DNA of 16,560 bases. It comes from Burkholderiales bacterium (GTDB lineage Bacteria > Pseudomonadota > Gammaproteobacteria > Burkholderiales > Burkholderiaceae_D). The translations under genes were made by a program, and so were the position numbers. How positions within the stretch are numbered: position 1 is the first letter of the stretch; every line of letters begins with the position of its first letter. The notes below the pieces were generated by a model. That model made no database searches and was not told the origin of the DNA. It saw nothing but the letters and a program-made list of their open reading frames with translations. Below are positions 1 through 7,287 of the stretch, piece by piece. The stretch is taken from the NCBI GenBank assembly GCA_028868455.1, contig JAGWUK010000013.1, forward strand, positions 1 through 16,560. The letters are read 5' to 3'.

Positions 1-306
1 TCTAATCGCGGTTTGGGTAATGCCTGGCTGAAAACAAGTTGTCTGTTTTTTGCCACAACAAACAGCCGAAACCGGAAACATTATTGCTCGCAAGATGAAT
101 GACTGCGCAATGCAACGATTAATACGCCTCTGACTTTGCCAGAACGATTGCCATACGCCAATAAGTGCAAACAGGACATTTTGATGTCATACGGCCTTGT
201 TATAGTCTGGCGCGGGGTAAACATACGAGCCGCATTTTTCGGCGCCTGACGAACATAGTGAGTAAGTCCCAAATCAAGAAAAGAAAGTAGTAACACCCGC
301 AATTGC
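1..306. other. Intergenic leader without a recognisable gene
   Basis: No convincing coding region is seen in these 306 bases. The plus frame beginning at base 2 closes at a TGA at 29-31 and could be the last few codons of an upstream gene, but nine codons are too few to judge. A loose inverted repeat (CTGTTT at 42-47 with AAACAG further on) lies near the start. A promoter-like element at 199-207 is listed separately. No cobalamin-riboswitch box and no Fur-type palindrome were seen. Confidence 0.5.
199..207 (+). promoter_or_regulatory. Possible extended -10 promoter element / Zur-like half site
   Basis: TGTTATAGT reads as TGn followed by TATAGT, an extended -10 hexamer, about 100 bases before the DUF2946 start. 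No good -35 stands at 17 bases. The same bases (TGTTATA) equal the left half of the palindromic Zur operator known from betaproteobacteria and Neisseria, but the right half is not matched here. The assignment is weak and rests on motif reading plus the zinc-uptake context. Confidence 0.25.
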
Positions 307-699
307 ATGAACATCGCCGCTGACACATTCCGACAAAAAAACAGAAACCGCTGGTTACTGTATTTGTTGCTGCCCGCCTTAATGCTGGCGCAATGGGTAG
401 GGCTGTCGCATCGCATGTCGCATTTCAGCGGCGCGGACGGCAAGCCGGTCGTCACGCAATTCGTCAAAGCCGGACCGCTTTGGCAACTGTACCAAAGCAG
501 CACGACTGACAATGCAGGGCATTCTTGTTCACTGTATGACGCCGCGACTTCGCCTGCCTATTTGCATGCGCTGCCACCTGTTATCGTCTGCCAGGCGGGC
601 AAACCCGTCGCAACACCGGAACGAAATCGCACAGTCTGGCTGGCGCGAATACGCCCGCCCTTTTCTTCACGCGCTCCACCCTCATTCCTGAGCATCTGA
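307..699 (+). CDS. DUF2946-family small membrane protein
   Basis: A 130-residue protein. A basic N-terminus (RQKNRNR, 9-15) is followed by one hydrophobic segment at about 16-33 that could be a signal anchor or uncleaved signal peptide. Beyond it are scattered potential metal ligands: His35, His39, His72, Cys74, His87 and Cys95. The HSCSLYD block (72-78) and the SRAPP block near the C-terminus (121-125) resemble DUF2946 proteins, which have no assigned reaction but are often found beside copper or zinc TonB receptors. The start is the ATG at 307; the Shine-Dalgarno is poor (AAGAAAG is well upstream). The gene precedes a ZnuD-like receptor but is separated from it by a terminator-like hairpin starting at its own stop codon. 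A role in metal handling is inference from neighbour and family. It could also be an unrelated single-pass protein. Confidence 0.7.
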   Translation: MNIAADTFRQKNRNRWLLYLLLPALMLAQWVGLSHRMSHFSGADGKPVVTQFVKAGPLWQLYQSSTTDNAGHSCSLYDAATSPAYLHALPPVIVCQAGKPVATPERNRTVWLARIRPPFSSRAPPSFLSI

Positions 700-738
700 A
701 ATCAGAACAAGGTACTCCCTTGATTTGCTGATTTTTTT
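699..738 (+). terminator. Terminator or attenuator after the DUF2946 gene
   Basis: AAATCAG (699-705) pairs with CTGATTT (728-734), and inside it CAAGG (708-712) pairs with CCTTG (718-722) around a TACTC loop. The two stems are joined by an asymmetric internal loop. A run of seven T ends at 738. The hairpin begins on the last base of the stop codon. It fits a rho-independent terminator that could limit read-through into the downstream TonB receptor. Confidence 0.6.
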
Positions 739-913
739 ACGCTTTGTTCAGACCATTCAAAAAGAATGGGGTTTACGCAAAACCGTTCCAACGGCTTGAA
801 GGCATTTCGTCGACTGAATACACATGCCGTCGTCGCCATGACCTACCGAATCAATTTTGCATAAGCCCTAAAAATGGTCTGTTGTCTCACTATGCAATGT
901 CTCAGGAATCACT
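739..913 (+). other. Structured leader of the TonB receptor gene
   Basis: There are 175 bases between the terminator and the receptor start. Three small inverted repeats follow one another: CCATTC/GAATGG (753-758 and 764-769), GGTTT/AAACC (about 770-784) and CCGTT/AACGG (about 783-794). A weak sigma-70-like pair, TTGAAG at 796-801 and TACACA at 819-824 with a 17-base spacer, follows. No known riboswitch was recognised. The AGGAA at 904-908 serves as the receptor's ribosome binding site. Confidence 0.35.
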
Positions 914-2920
914 ATGATGTTTCGACGCACACTGGCTGCCAGCGCAGTCCTTTCTCTCTTCACGCAATTCAACGGTATGGCATACGCCGAAGGCAATGCC
1001 ATCAACACGGTCGTCGTTTCTGCCAACCCGATCGGCAGCGACGAAAGTATGCAGGTACTGACGCCGGCCAAAGTTTTATCCGGTCCGGAATTACGCGCCA
1101 AACTCGGTACTTCGCTGGGCGACACGCTGGGCAGCGAACTTGGTGTCGCCGCATCGGGTTTCGGTGCCGGCGCCTCGCGCCCCATCATTCGCGGACTGGA
1201 AGGCCCGCGCGTAAAAATTCTGCAAAACGGCATGGGCGTCGCCGACGTATCCAGCTTATCCAATGACCACGCGGTTGCCAGCGAAAGTTCAACGGCACAG
1301 CAAATCGAAGTCTTGCGCGGCCCTGCCGCTTTGCTATATGGCAGCGGGGCAATCGGCGGACTGGTCAATGTCGTCGACGGTCGCATCCCGACCACACTGA
1401 ACAAACAATTGACTGGCGAAGCGGAAGTGCGTCTGGGCTCCGTCAATCAGGAAAAAGGCGCATCGTTTTCGCTGGATGGCGCCAGCGGAGATATCGGCCT
1501 GCATCTGGAAGGAAATAGCAGGGATACGGGCAATTACAAGATTCCCGGCAATCCCGACATCCATGCTATCAATACCGGAAGCCAGCGTCTGCCGACCAGC
1601 TTCACGCACGAGTCCACGCTGGGCTTCGGTGCATCCCTGATACGTTCCTGGGGACACGTTGGCGCTGCGTTAGAAAACCTCGACAATCATTACGGCATCC
1701 CGACGGCTGAACGTTCGTATATCGACATGAAGCAAAACCGCCTGGACGTTGACGGCGAATATTTAGCACCTATGCCTGGATTTGATAAATTGAAATTCAA
1801 GCTCAGCGGCACTGATTATCAACACACCGAAAAAGCCGAAGACGGTACACCAGCGACGATTTTCAAAAATCGACTGCTTGAGAGCCGCATAGAACTGTCG
1901 CATCCAGACCTGGCCGGCTGGCAAGGAAGCTGGGGATTGCAGACCGAACAGGTTAAGTTCTCTGCACTGTCCGCGGCGACCGGGCGCGCCGACACAGTGC
2001 CGTCGACCAAGTCGACTTCGATTGCCGTGTTTGCTGTCGAACAAAAACAATTTGGCGATGTCATGGCCAGCGCCGGTGCGCGGCTTGACAATGTACAGCG
2101 CACTCCGGATGCGGGCACCGGCCTGATCAGCCGCGAATTTAATCTGGCATCGGCATCGGCAGGCGGATTGTGGCAATTCACACATGGTTATGGCGCTGGC
2201 CTCAGCGTCTCGCTGGCACAACGCGCACCAGCCATAGAGGAATTGTATTCGGCTGGCCCGCATGAATCGACAGCGACCTTCGACATCGGCGACGCCCATC
2301 TGAAAAAAGAAGTATCGCGCAATCTGGAATTCACCTTGCAAAAAACGACCGGTATCGTGCGTTGGAAAGTGAATGCCTTCCTGAACAAAGTCAGCAATTA
2401 CATCTACGGGCATTCCAACGGTATCAAAGTAGACGCAGAAGGCGTCCCACAAGCTGATGCGGAATTTATGCGCCGCAATTGGTCACAAGCATCAGCCACC
2501 ATACGCGGCGGCGAGGCCGAACTCAGCTACAACCAGTTTGGTGACGGTTTGTCGGCACGCGCATTTGCCGATACATCGCGTGGGACATTGGATGATCTGG
2601 GAAGTCTGCCCTTACAACCAGCAACGCGCAGCGGCATTGAAATCGCATATAAAAAAGGCGGCTGGCACAGCAATCTGAATATCTTGCATGCCTTTCGCCA
2701 GGACAGACTGGCCAGCTTTGAAGACTTCGTGACACCTGCCTATACCAAGGTCGATGTCGGTCTGAACTATACCCACCCGTATCAGAATGTGCAGCTGACC
2801 TGGTTCCTGATGGCGAAAAATATCTTGAATCAGGATATCCGTTTGTCGACTTCCGTGTTGAAGGAAACCGTGCCTCAGCCCGGCAGGAACTTCATGGCAG
2901 GCGTCAGAGCGACCTTCTGA
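914..2920 (+). CDS. TonB-dependent outer-membrane receptor, ZnuD-like
   Basis: A 668-residue outer-membrane receptor, expected to use TonB-ExbBD energy to import a metal or small chelate. A signal peptide is seen at 1-25, ending in AYA. NTVVVSA (31-37) is a possible TonB box. The plug domain covers about 45-165 and carries GASRPIIRGLEG and QIEVLRGPAALLYGSGAIGG. The rest is a beta barrel ending in the typical aromatic C-terminus (ATF). NHYGIP, PGFDKLK, QRAPAIEELYS, NYIYGH and the tail resemble Neisseria ZnuD, a Zur-controlled zinc receptor. However, the His/Asp-rich loop that follows HYG in ZnuD is reduced to a short stretch without His. The start is supported by AGGAA at 904-908; ATG at 914 or 917 would both work. 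Membership of the TonB receptor family is certain; zinc as substrate is inference. Confidence 0.93.
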   Translation: MMFRRTLAASAVLSLFTQFNGMAYAEGNAINTVVVSANPIGSDESMQVLTPAKVLSGPELRAKLGTSLGDTLGSELGVAASGFGAGASRPIIRGLEGPRVKILQNGMGVADVSSLSNDHAVASESSTAQQIEVLRGPAALLYGSGAIGGLVNVVDGRIPTTLNKQLTGEAEVRLGSVNQEKGASFSLDGASGDIGLHLEGNSRDTGNYKIPGNPDIHAINTGSQRLPTSFTHESTLGFGASLIRSWGHVGAALENLDNHYGIPTAERSYIDMKQNRLDVDGEYLAPMPGFDKLKFKLSGTDYQHTEKAEDGTPATIFKNRLLESRIELSHPDLAGWQGSWGLQTEQVKFSALSAATGRADTVPSTKSTSIAVFAVEQKQFGDVMASAGARLDNVQRTPDAGTGLISREFNLASASAGGLWQFTHGYGAGLSVSLAQRAPAIEELYSAGPHESTATFDIGDAHLKKEVSRNLEFTLQKTTGIVRWKVNAFLNKVSNYIYGHSNGIKVDAEGVPQADAEFMRRNWSQASATIRGGEAELSYNQFGDGLSARAFADTSRGTLDDLGSLPLQPATRSGIEIAYKKGGWHSNLNILHAFRQDRLASFEDFVTPAYTKVDVGLNYTHPYQNVQLTWFLMAKNILNQDIRLSTSVLKETVPQPGRNFMAGVRATF

Positions 2921-2981
2921 GCGAGATAAAGTGTAAAAAGATGTAAAAGTTTCGCCAAAATCTTGCCAACGGCGAAGTTTG

Positions 2982-3019
2982 ACAGAGGCAGTCAAATGCC
3001 TCTGTTTCATGTCTTTTTT
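2982..3019 (+). terminator. Rho-independent terminator after the TonB receptor
   Basis: ACAGAGGCA (2982-2990) pairs perfectly with TGCCTCTGT (2997-3005) around a six-base GTCAAA loop. A T-rich tail runs to 3019. It lies 61 bases after the receptor stop codon and closes that transcription unit. A second inverted repeat, TTCGCC/GGCGAA (2951-2956 and 2971-2976), precedes it. Confidence 0.75.
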
Positions 3020-3130
3020 CCGCGATTTTGATATCGTAATCAACGAAATTCAAAGTAAATTGCAAGATGATTTCCGAAAAAACTGAATCTTGTTGCTGGC
3101 GGCAGTGAACCATTCAGCCTTAAATCGGAA

Positions 3131-3169
3131 TATACTAAGCATCTGTCAAATTCGCTGCCAAGTGCTTAG
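3131..3169 (+). promoter_or_regulatory. Candidate -10 and inverted repeat before the STAS gene
   Basis: TATACT at 3131-3136 is a good -10 hexamer about 60 bases before the GTG start, but no clear -35 precedes it. It overlaps the left arm of an exact inverted repeat, CTAAGCA (3135-3141) and TGCTTAG (3163-3169), with 21 bases between. The repeat could be an operator over the start point or a leader hairpin. No regulator is recognised. Confidence 0.35.
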
Positions 3170-3195
3170 CACACCAATTCTAGATTAGGAATAAA

Positions 3196-4590
3196 GTGGG
3201 GATTTTTTCTCTTTTCGGTAAAAAGGGTGGTAAGAAGGAAGATCGCTCCACCGAGAAATCTTCCTCGAAAAACACTCGCTCAAAAAGCGGGAATTCCGTC
3301 ATTGGCGGATTTCAGGACAGCGAGATTTTCAGCAATTCCATCATTGCGCAACGTCATATTGCCCGCGCAACAGAACGTAAAATCGACGCAATTGAATTTG
3401 AAATGTCACGCGACATTGTCAAAACGCGTCCTCCGGCAGTGACGAAATTCGACATCACGGCGCCGACCCAGCCGCTGGAGCAAAAACATCTGGCAATGGA
3501 TTTTCAGACCACGTTGCCCATGGCCTTGCCTACCGATTACATGCTTGGCCAACATTCTGAAATGTCGATGGCCGCCTTTGCACAAAGTGAATCCGTACCG
3601 GTACTTGAAGAGGCGGCGATTTTATTCGCCAGCGGTCAGAATCAGGTTGCAGAGCAAATGCTGATTTCGGCAGTCCATCATCAGCAACTGGGCAATGCGA
3701 CCGAAATCGCCTGGCAAATGTTATTTGACTTTTATCGTCTGACTAACGACCAGTATAAATTTGAAAGCCTGTCTCTCGATTACGCCAATAAGTTCGAAAC
3801 CTCACCACCTTTGTGGCCAGAACATGCCAACAATAATGATGCGGAGGCAGAGACCCATCACGATGGTACGACCATCGGCGTCACCTTTCCGTCCAAGCTG
3901 GATGCAGGGATCGTTAAAGTGCTTGAAAAAATGCAGCAAAGCGCATTGAAAAGCCCGAGCCTGCGACTTGATTTCACCCGCGTCAAAGAAGTCGACCCTA
4001 TTGGTTGTGGCTTATTACTGCGCGCCATCAAGCAATTAAAAAAATCTGGCCATGAACTGATGCTGGTTTCTGCGCAAGCCATGGTGGACAAAATCCGTGC
4101 CATCCTCGAAGTCGGACGACGGGACGAAACAGAAGCCCCATGGCTGCTGATACTTGAGATCTTGCAGCTATTGCATCTCGAAAAAGCGTTTGAAGAAGTC
4201 AGCATGGACTATTGCGTGACTTTTGAAGTATCCCCGCCTTCGTTTGAAGCCCCCAAAAACAAAGTCATCAGCTCCTTCCCGGAAATCGTCGTCCCCGAAG
4301 AAGAAATGTCAGATCGCTTCAAGATGCCGACCGTGGTGGAAGGCAAGACTGAAGCATTGATCAAACGCATCAATGAGCAAGCCGCCCACCACAATCCGCT
4401 GGTGCTGGATTGCTCTCAGCTGGAACGCGTCGAATTTGGTGCCTCGGCCGAACTGATGAATGGACTGGCACCGATCGCCAGCAAAAGCGGGATGACTATC
4501 CGGTTTGAAGAAGTCAATTATCTGGTTATGATGTTATTTAATGCCATGGGCCTGAAAAATATCGCCAGCATCAGTGCCCGCAAACACTAA
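3196..4590 (+). CDS. Tandem STAS-domain protein with FimV-like helical modules
   Basis: A 464-residue soluble protein with no signal peptide. Residues 9-35 are rich in Lys and Ser. A helical segment at about 135-207 (EEAAILFASGQ through FETSPPLW) resembles the C-terminal region of FimV-type proteins. A STAS-like domain follows at about 226-305 (LDFTRVKEVDPIGCG). A second helical block is at about 306-350, and a second STAS-like domain at about 378-460 (LDCSQLERVEFGAS). The phosphorylatable Ser of SpoIIAA-type anti-anti-sigma factors (DSSG) is replaced by DPIG in the first domain and is missing in the second, which argues against a classical phospho-switch. The start is GTG at 3196 with AGGA at 3187-3190. 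It ends just before the hslVU heat-shock promoter, so co-transcription is possible. The family appears common in Burkholderiales; no function can be stated. Confidence 0.85.
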   Translation: MGIFSLFGKKGGKKEDRSTEKSSSKNTRSKSGNSVIGGFQDSEIFSNSIIAQRHIARATERKIDAIEFEMSRDIVKTRPPAVTKFDITAPTQPLEQKHLAMDFQTTLPMALPTDYMLGQHSEMSMAAFAQSESVPVLEEAAILFASGQNQVAEQMLISAVHHQQLGNATEIAWQMLFDFYRLTNDQYKFESLSLDYANKFETSPPLWPEHANNNDAEAETHHDGTTIGVTFPSKLDAGIVKVLEKMQQSALKSPSLRLDFTRVKEVDPIGCGLLLRAIKQLKKSGHELMLVSAQAMVDKIRAILEVGRRDETEAPWLLILEILQLLHLEKAFEEVSMDYCVTFEVSPPSFEAPKNKVISSFPEIVVPEEEMSDRFKMPTVVEGKTEALIKRINEQAAHHNPLVLDCSQLERVEFGASAELMNGLAPIASKSGMTIRFEEVNYLVMMLFNAMGLKNIASISARKH

Positions 4591-4596
4591 AGTTCG

Positions 4597-4624
4597 CTTG
4601 TAATTCAACAGAACTACCCCATTT
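4597..4624 (+). promoter_or_regulatory. Sigma-32 heat-shock promoter of hslVU
   Basis: CTTGTAA at 4597-4603 and CCCCATTT at 4617-4624 are separated by exactly 13 bases. The sigma-32 consensus is CTTGAAA, 13-15 bases, then CCCCATnT, so only one base of the -35 differs. It begins six bases after the STAS gene's stop codon and lies 108 bases before the hslV start. Known sigma-32 control of hslVU in E. coli supports it. Confidence 0.85.
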
Positions 4625-4633
4625 TCGAGATAA

Positions 4634-4650
4634 TCGGGATTCTTGCCCGA
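4634..4650 (+). promoter_or_regulatory. 5'-end stem-loop of the hslVU leader
   Basis: TCGGG (4634-4638) pairs with CCCGA (4646-4650) around a seven-base loop. With the promoter at 4597-4624, transcription should begin near 4631, so the hairpin would sit at the extreme 5' end of the mRNA. The E. coli hslVU (clpQY) leader is known to carry a stabilising stem-loop; a similar role here is inference. Confidence 0.45.
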
Positions 4651-4731
4651 AGATCAGCCTGACATCAACACGCCCGCATTCTGCCAGTTTGCGCGTCGCC
4701 AGGCCGATTGATCAAAAACAATGAGGATCAC

Positions 4732-5268
4732 ATGGAACAATTTCACGGCACCACCATACTCACCGTCAGGCGCGGGAATCTTGTCGCGCTGGGTGGCGAT
4801 GGACAGGTCACTTTAGGCAATATCGTGATGAAAGGCACTGCCCGCAAAGTCCGCAAGCTATACCACAATAAGGTACTGGCCGGATTTGCCGGTGGCACAG
4901 CCGATGCCTTCACACTCATAGAACGCTTCGAAGCCAAACTGGAAAAGCATCAGGGGCACCTGATGCGCGCCTCGGTTGAGCTGGCCAAAGACTGGCGCAC
5001 AGACCGCATGTTGCGTCGCCTCGAAGCGATGTTGCTGGTCGCCGACAAGGACAGTACATTGGTCATCACGGGCAACGGTGACGTGCTTGAACCCAACGAC
5101 GGTATTGGCGCCATCGGCTCCGGCGGCACCTATGCGCAATCGGCAGCGATCGCGCTGTTTCAGAATACCGAGTTATCACCAGTCGAAATTGTCAAAAAAT
5201 CGCTGACGATTGCAGGCGAGTTGTGTATTTATACCAATTTGTCACACACCATAGAAACCCTGGAATAA
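4732..5268 (+). CDS. hslV: ATP-dependent protease subunit HslV
   Basis: A 178-residue peptidase of the HslVU (ClpQY) complex in the cytoplasm: a proteasome-beta-like N-terminal-nucleophile threonine protease that degrades misfolded and regulatory proteins fed by HslU. The short prosequence MEQFHG precedes TT, so Thr7 should become the catalytic N-terminal residue. [46 protein letters not shown] and AIGSGG are family hallmarks, and the length is usual. An open frame extends further upstream, but ATG 4732 matches homologues and has GAGGA at 4723-4727. It is followed 63 bases later by hslU and driven by the sigma-32 promoter at 4597-4624. Confidence 0.97.
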   Translation: MEQFHGTTILTVRRGNLVALGGDGQVTLGNIVMKGTARKVRKLYHNKVLAGFAGGTADAFTLIERFEAKLEKHQGHLMRASVELAKDWRTDRMLRRLEAMLLVADKDSTLVITGNGDVLEPNDGIGAIGSGGTYAQSAAIALFQNTELSPVEIVKKSLTIAGELCIYTNLSHTIETLE

Positions 5269-5331
5269 ATCCGGATGCCGCAGCATTGACGCAATGATGC
5301 GGGTTACGATGAAATAGTAATTGGAATTAAC

Positions 5332-6669
5332 ATGAATATGACCCCGCAAGAGATCGTCTCAGAACTCGATAAACATGTGGTTGGCCAGGGCAAAGCCAAA
5401 CGCGCTGTGGCTATTGCCTTGCGCAATCGCTGGCGCCGCCAGCAGGTGCAAGAACCGCTGCGCCAGGAAATCACACCTAAAAACATCCTGATGATAGGCC
5501 CGACAGGCGTTGGTAAAACTGAAATCGCGCGCCGTCTGGCCAAGCTGGCCGATGCGCCCTTCATCAAAATTGAAGCCACCAAATTCACCGAAGTCGGCTA
5601 CGTCGGTCGCGATGTCGATACCATCATTCGTGATCTGGTAGACATTGGCATCAAACAAACCCGGGAAGTAGCCACGCGCAGAGTGCGTGCCCGCGCAGAA
5701 GATGCCGCAGAAGATCGCGTACTGGATTTGCTGTTGCCACCAGCGCGTGACTTTGGTTTCCATCCGAATGAAACCGAGGCGGCACCAGCCGATAACACGA
5801 CGCGCCAAACTTTCCGCAAGCGTCTGCGCGAAGGAGCTTTAGACGACAAGGAAATTGAAATTGAGCTCGCCGAACCGGTCGCACACATGGAAATCATGGC
5901 GCCGCCCGGTATGGAAGAAATGACCGAGCAAATCAAGACCATGTTTTCCGGCATGGGCAATGGCCGCAAAAAATCGCGCAAGCTGAAAATCCAGGATGCA
6001 ATGAAATTGCTGATTGAAGAAGAAGCCGCCAAACTGGTCAATGAAGATGATCTGAAGCAGGAAGCGATCAGCAACGTCGAGCAAAACGGTATTGTTTTTC
6101 TGGATGAAATCGACAAGATCGCATCCCGTTCCGAGGCCGGTGGCGCTGAAGTTTCGCGCGCTGGTGTGCAGCGCGACCTGTTGCCGCTGGTGGAAGGCAC
6201 GACCGTCAATACCAAATACGGCATGGTCAAGACCGATCATATTTTGTTCATCGCATCCGGTGCCTTTCATCTGGCGAAACCTTCCGATCTGATTCCGGAA
6301 TTGCAAGGCCGTTTCCCGATTCGCGTTGAACTGGAATCGCTGTCGATTGCCGACTTTGAACGCATTCTGACGAGTACCGACGCGTGCCTGACACGTCAAT
6401 ACGAGGCGCTGCTGGCAACCGAAGATGTGAAGATCGACTTTACGGCTGAGGGTGTGCAAAGACTGGCGGGGATTGCTTTTTCCGTTAATGAAACAACCGA
6501 GAATATTGGCGCCCGCCGCTTATATACGGTAATGGAAAAACTGCTGGAAGAAATTTCTTTCGATGCGCATCAAAACTCCGGCACGACTGTCGTGATTGAC
6601 GCGGCTTATGTCGATCAACGCTTACAAGCCCTATCCGTCGACGAAGACTTGTCGCGCTACGTGCTGTAA
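5332..6669 (+). CDS. hslU: ATP-dependent protease ATPase subunit HslU
   Basis: A 445-residue AAA+ unfoldase (ClpY) that forms a hexamer, unfolds substrates and threads them into HslV. Walker A is GPTGVGKT at 56-63. The GYVGRD pore motif follows Walker A. Walker B is FLDEID with Asp258 and Glu259. Between them lies the variable I domain (roughly 110-240), rich in Arg and Glu. [26 protein letters not shown] is split here only by comparison: [16 protein letters not shown] is followed by the GRFPIRVEL sensor region. The C-terminus EDLSRYVL is the conserved tail that docks into HslV and opens its gate. Length and motifs are complete. The Shine-Dalgarno before ATG 5332 is weak (TTGGAAT), so translation may lean on hslV. 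Confidence 0.97.
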   Translation: MNMTPQEIVSELDKHVVGQGKAKRAVAIALRNRWRRQQVQEPLRQEITPKNILMIGPTGVGKTEIARRLAKLADAPFIKIEATKFTEVGYVGRDVDTIIRDLVDIGIKQTREVATRRVRARAEDAAEDRVLDLLLPPARDFGFHPNETEAAPADNTTRQTFRKRLREGALDDKEIEIELAEPVAHMEIMAPPGMEEMTEQIKTMFSGMGNGRKKSRKLKIQDAMKLLIEEEAAKLVNEDDLKQEAISNVEQNGIVFLDEIDKIASRSEAGGAEVSRAGVQRDLLPLVEGTTVNTKYGMVKTDHILFIASGAFHLAKPSDLIPELQGRFPIRVELESLSIADFERILTSTDACLTRQYEALLATEDVKIDFTAEGVQRLAGIAFSVNETTENIGARRLYTVMEKLLEEISFDAHQNSGTTVVIDAAYVDQRLQALSVDEDLSRYVL

Positions 6670-6711
6670 GCCGAAACGGCGGAAATTCTCTTCACTATCG
6701 CGAGGTGCAAC

Positions 6712-6903
6712 ATGGCAAACAAGGCACTGGCAACACGTCAACGTCTGCAATTCCGGCTTGAGCCCTCGCAATCCAAACCGCGTAATCCGTTCGCGCTGGC
6801 TGCTCGCCAGCGTGTCGCCGGATCCCACAAAAAATCGGCCACTGCGGTACGCCAACAACAAAAAATTGCCTTGAAAAAGAAACTGGTAGATGATGAAACT
6901 TAG
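6712..6903 (+). CDS. Small basic conserved protein downstream of hslU
   Basis: A 63-residue, strongly basic protein (many Lys, Arg and Gln) with no Cys, Trp or membrane segment. The stretch NPFALAARQRVAGSHKKS followed by a Lys/Arg/Gln-rich helix resembles short hypothetical proteins common in proteobacteria that share an NP...QR.AG.H.KS pattern; this is recalled, not searched. ATG 6712 has GAGGTG at 6701-6706 at good spacing, and the gene begins 42 bases after hslU with no terminator between, so it probably shares the heat-shock transcript. Its charge suggests nucleic-acid or ribosome contact, but that is only inference. Confidence 0.75.
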   Translation: MANKALATRQRLQFRLEPSQSKPRNPFALAARQRVAGSHKKSATAVRQQQKIALKKKLVDDET

Positions 6904-7041
6904 CCTGGTGCTGAAGTTTTCTACCGATTGAACGCCGACGCCTGTCGTCTTATTGAGAGCAATTCACGTCGTGCGGCAACCCAGACCAGACTCATTGTCA
7001 GATTGCCTTGATCGGAATCGATTTTCTGCTTGGGAGGGATG

Positions 7042-7254
7042 GTGCCTGGAAATCGCCGCCGCAAAGTTTTACGCAAACGAAAACAGCTATTGCGCCGACG
7101 CGATATCGTCACGCGTATGCTGGTGGATCTCGGCGTGCAATATCTGGATAGCCTGGGCTTGCACAAGGCGAGCGAATTCTTGCGGCGTCAGAATGTGCCG
7201 GACAATGTGATTGTGCGTGTGCTGCAATTTCCACAACTGCGCCGCCGGTATTAA
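7042..7254 (+). CDS. Small Arg-rich hypothetical protein
   Basis: About 70 residues, with an N-terminal basic cluster (PGNRRRKVLRKRKQLLRRR) followed by a probable helical part (TRMLVDLGVQYLDSLGLHKA, then SEFLRRQNVPDNVIVRVL) and an LRRRY end. The frame opens at 7012 and offers TTG 7030, ATG 7039 or GTG 7042. GGAGG at 7033-7037 touches the ATG but is four bases from the GTG, so GTG 7042 is preferred. Third-position GC is high through the second half, as in its neighbours, which supports coding. It lies 138 bases after the previous small gene and convergent with gpsA. Nothing in it matches a function I know; the charged end suggests RNA or DNA contact. Confidence 0.65.
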   Translation: MPGNRRRKVLRKRKQLLRRRDIVTRMLVDLGVQYLDSLGLHKASEFLRRQNVPDNVIVRVLQFPQLRRRY

Positions 7255-7287
7255 ATTGACGTGCAGTGCTTATTCATCCCGGCAAAC

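Noticed and set aside
81..512. 143-codon minus-strand open frame near the window start
   Set aside because: It overlaps the DUF2946 gene antisense, has Cys/Ser-rich composition with no family resemblance, and no ribosome site was seen.
739..913. Cobalamin or other known riboswitch ahead of the TonB receptor
   Set aside because: No B12-box or other conserved core was found; only short simple hairpins are present.
4708..4731. Upstream start giving HslV eight extra residues
   Set aside because: The prosequence MEQFHG before Thr-Thr matches homologues, and GAGGA is placed for ATG 4732.
6904..7041. tRNA or small RNA in the gap between the two small basic genes
   Set aside because: No cloverleaf, T-loop GTTCGA-type motif or terminator was found.
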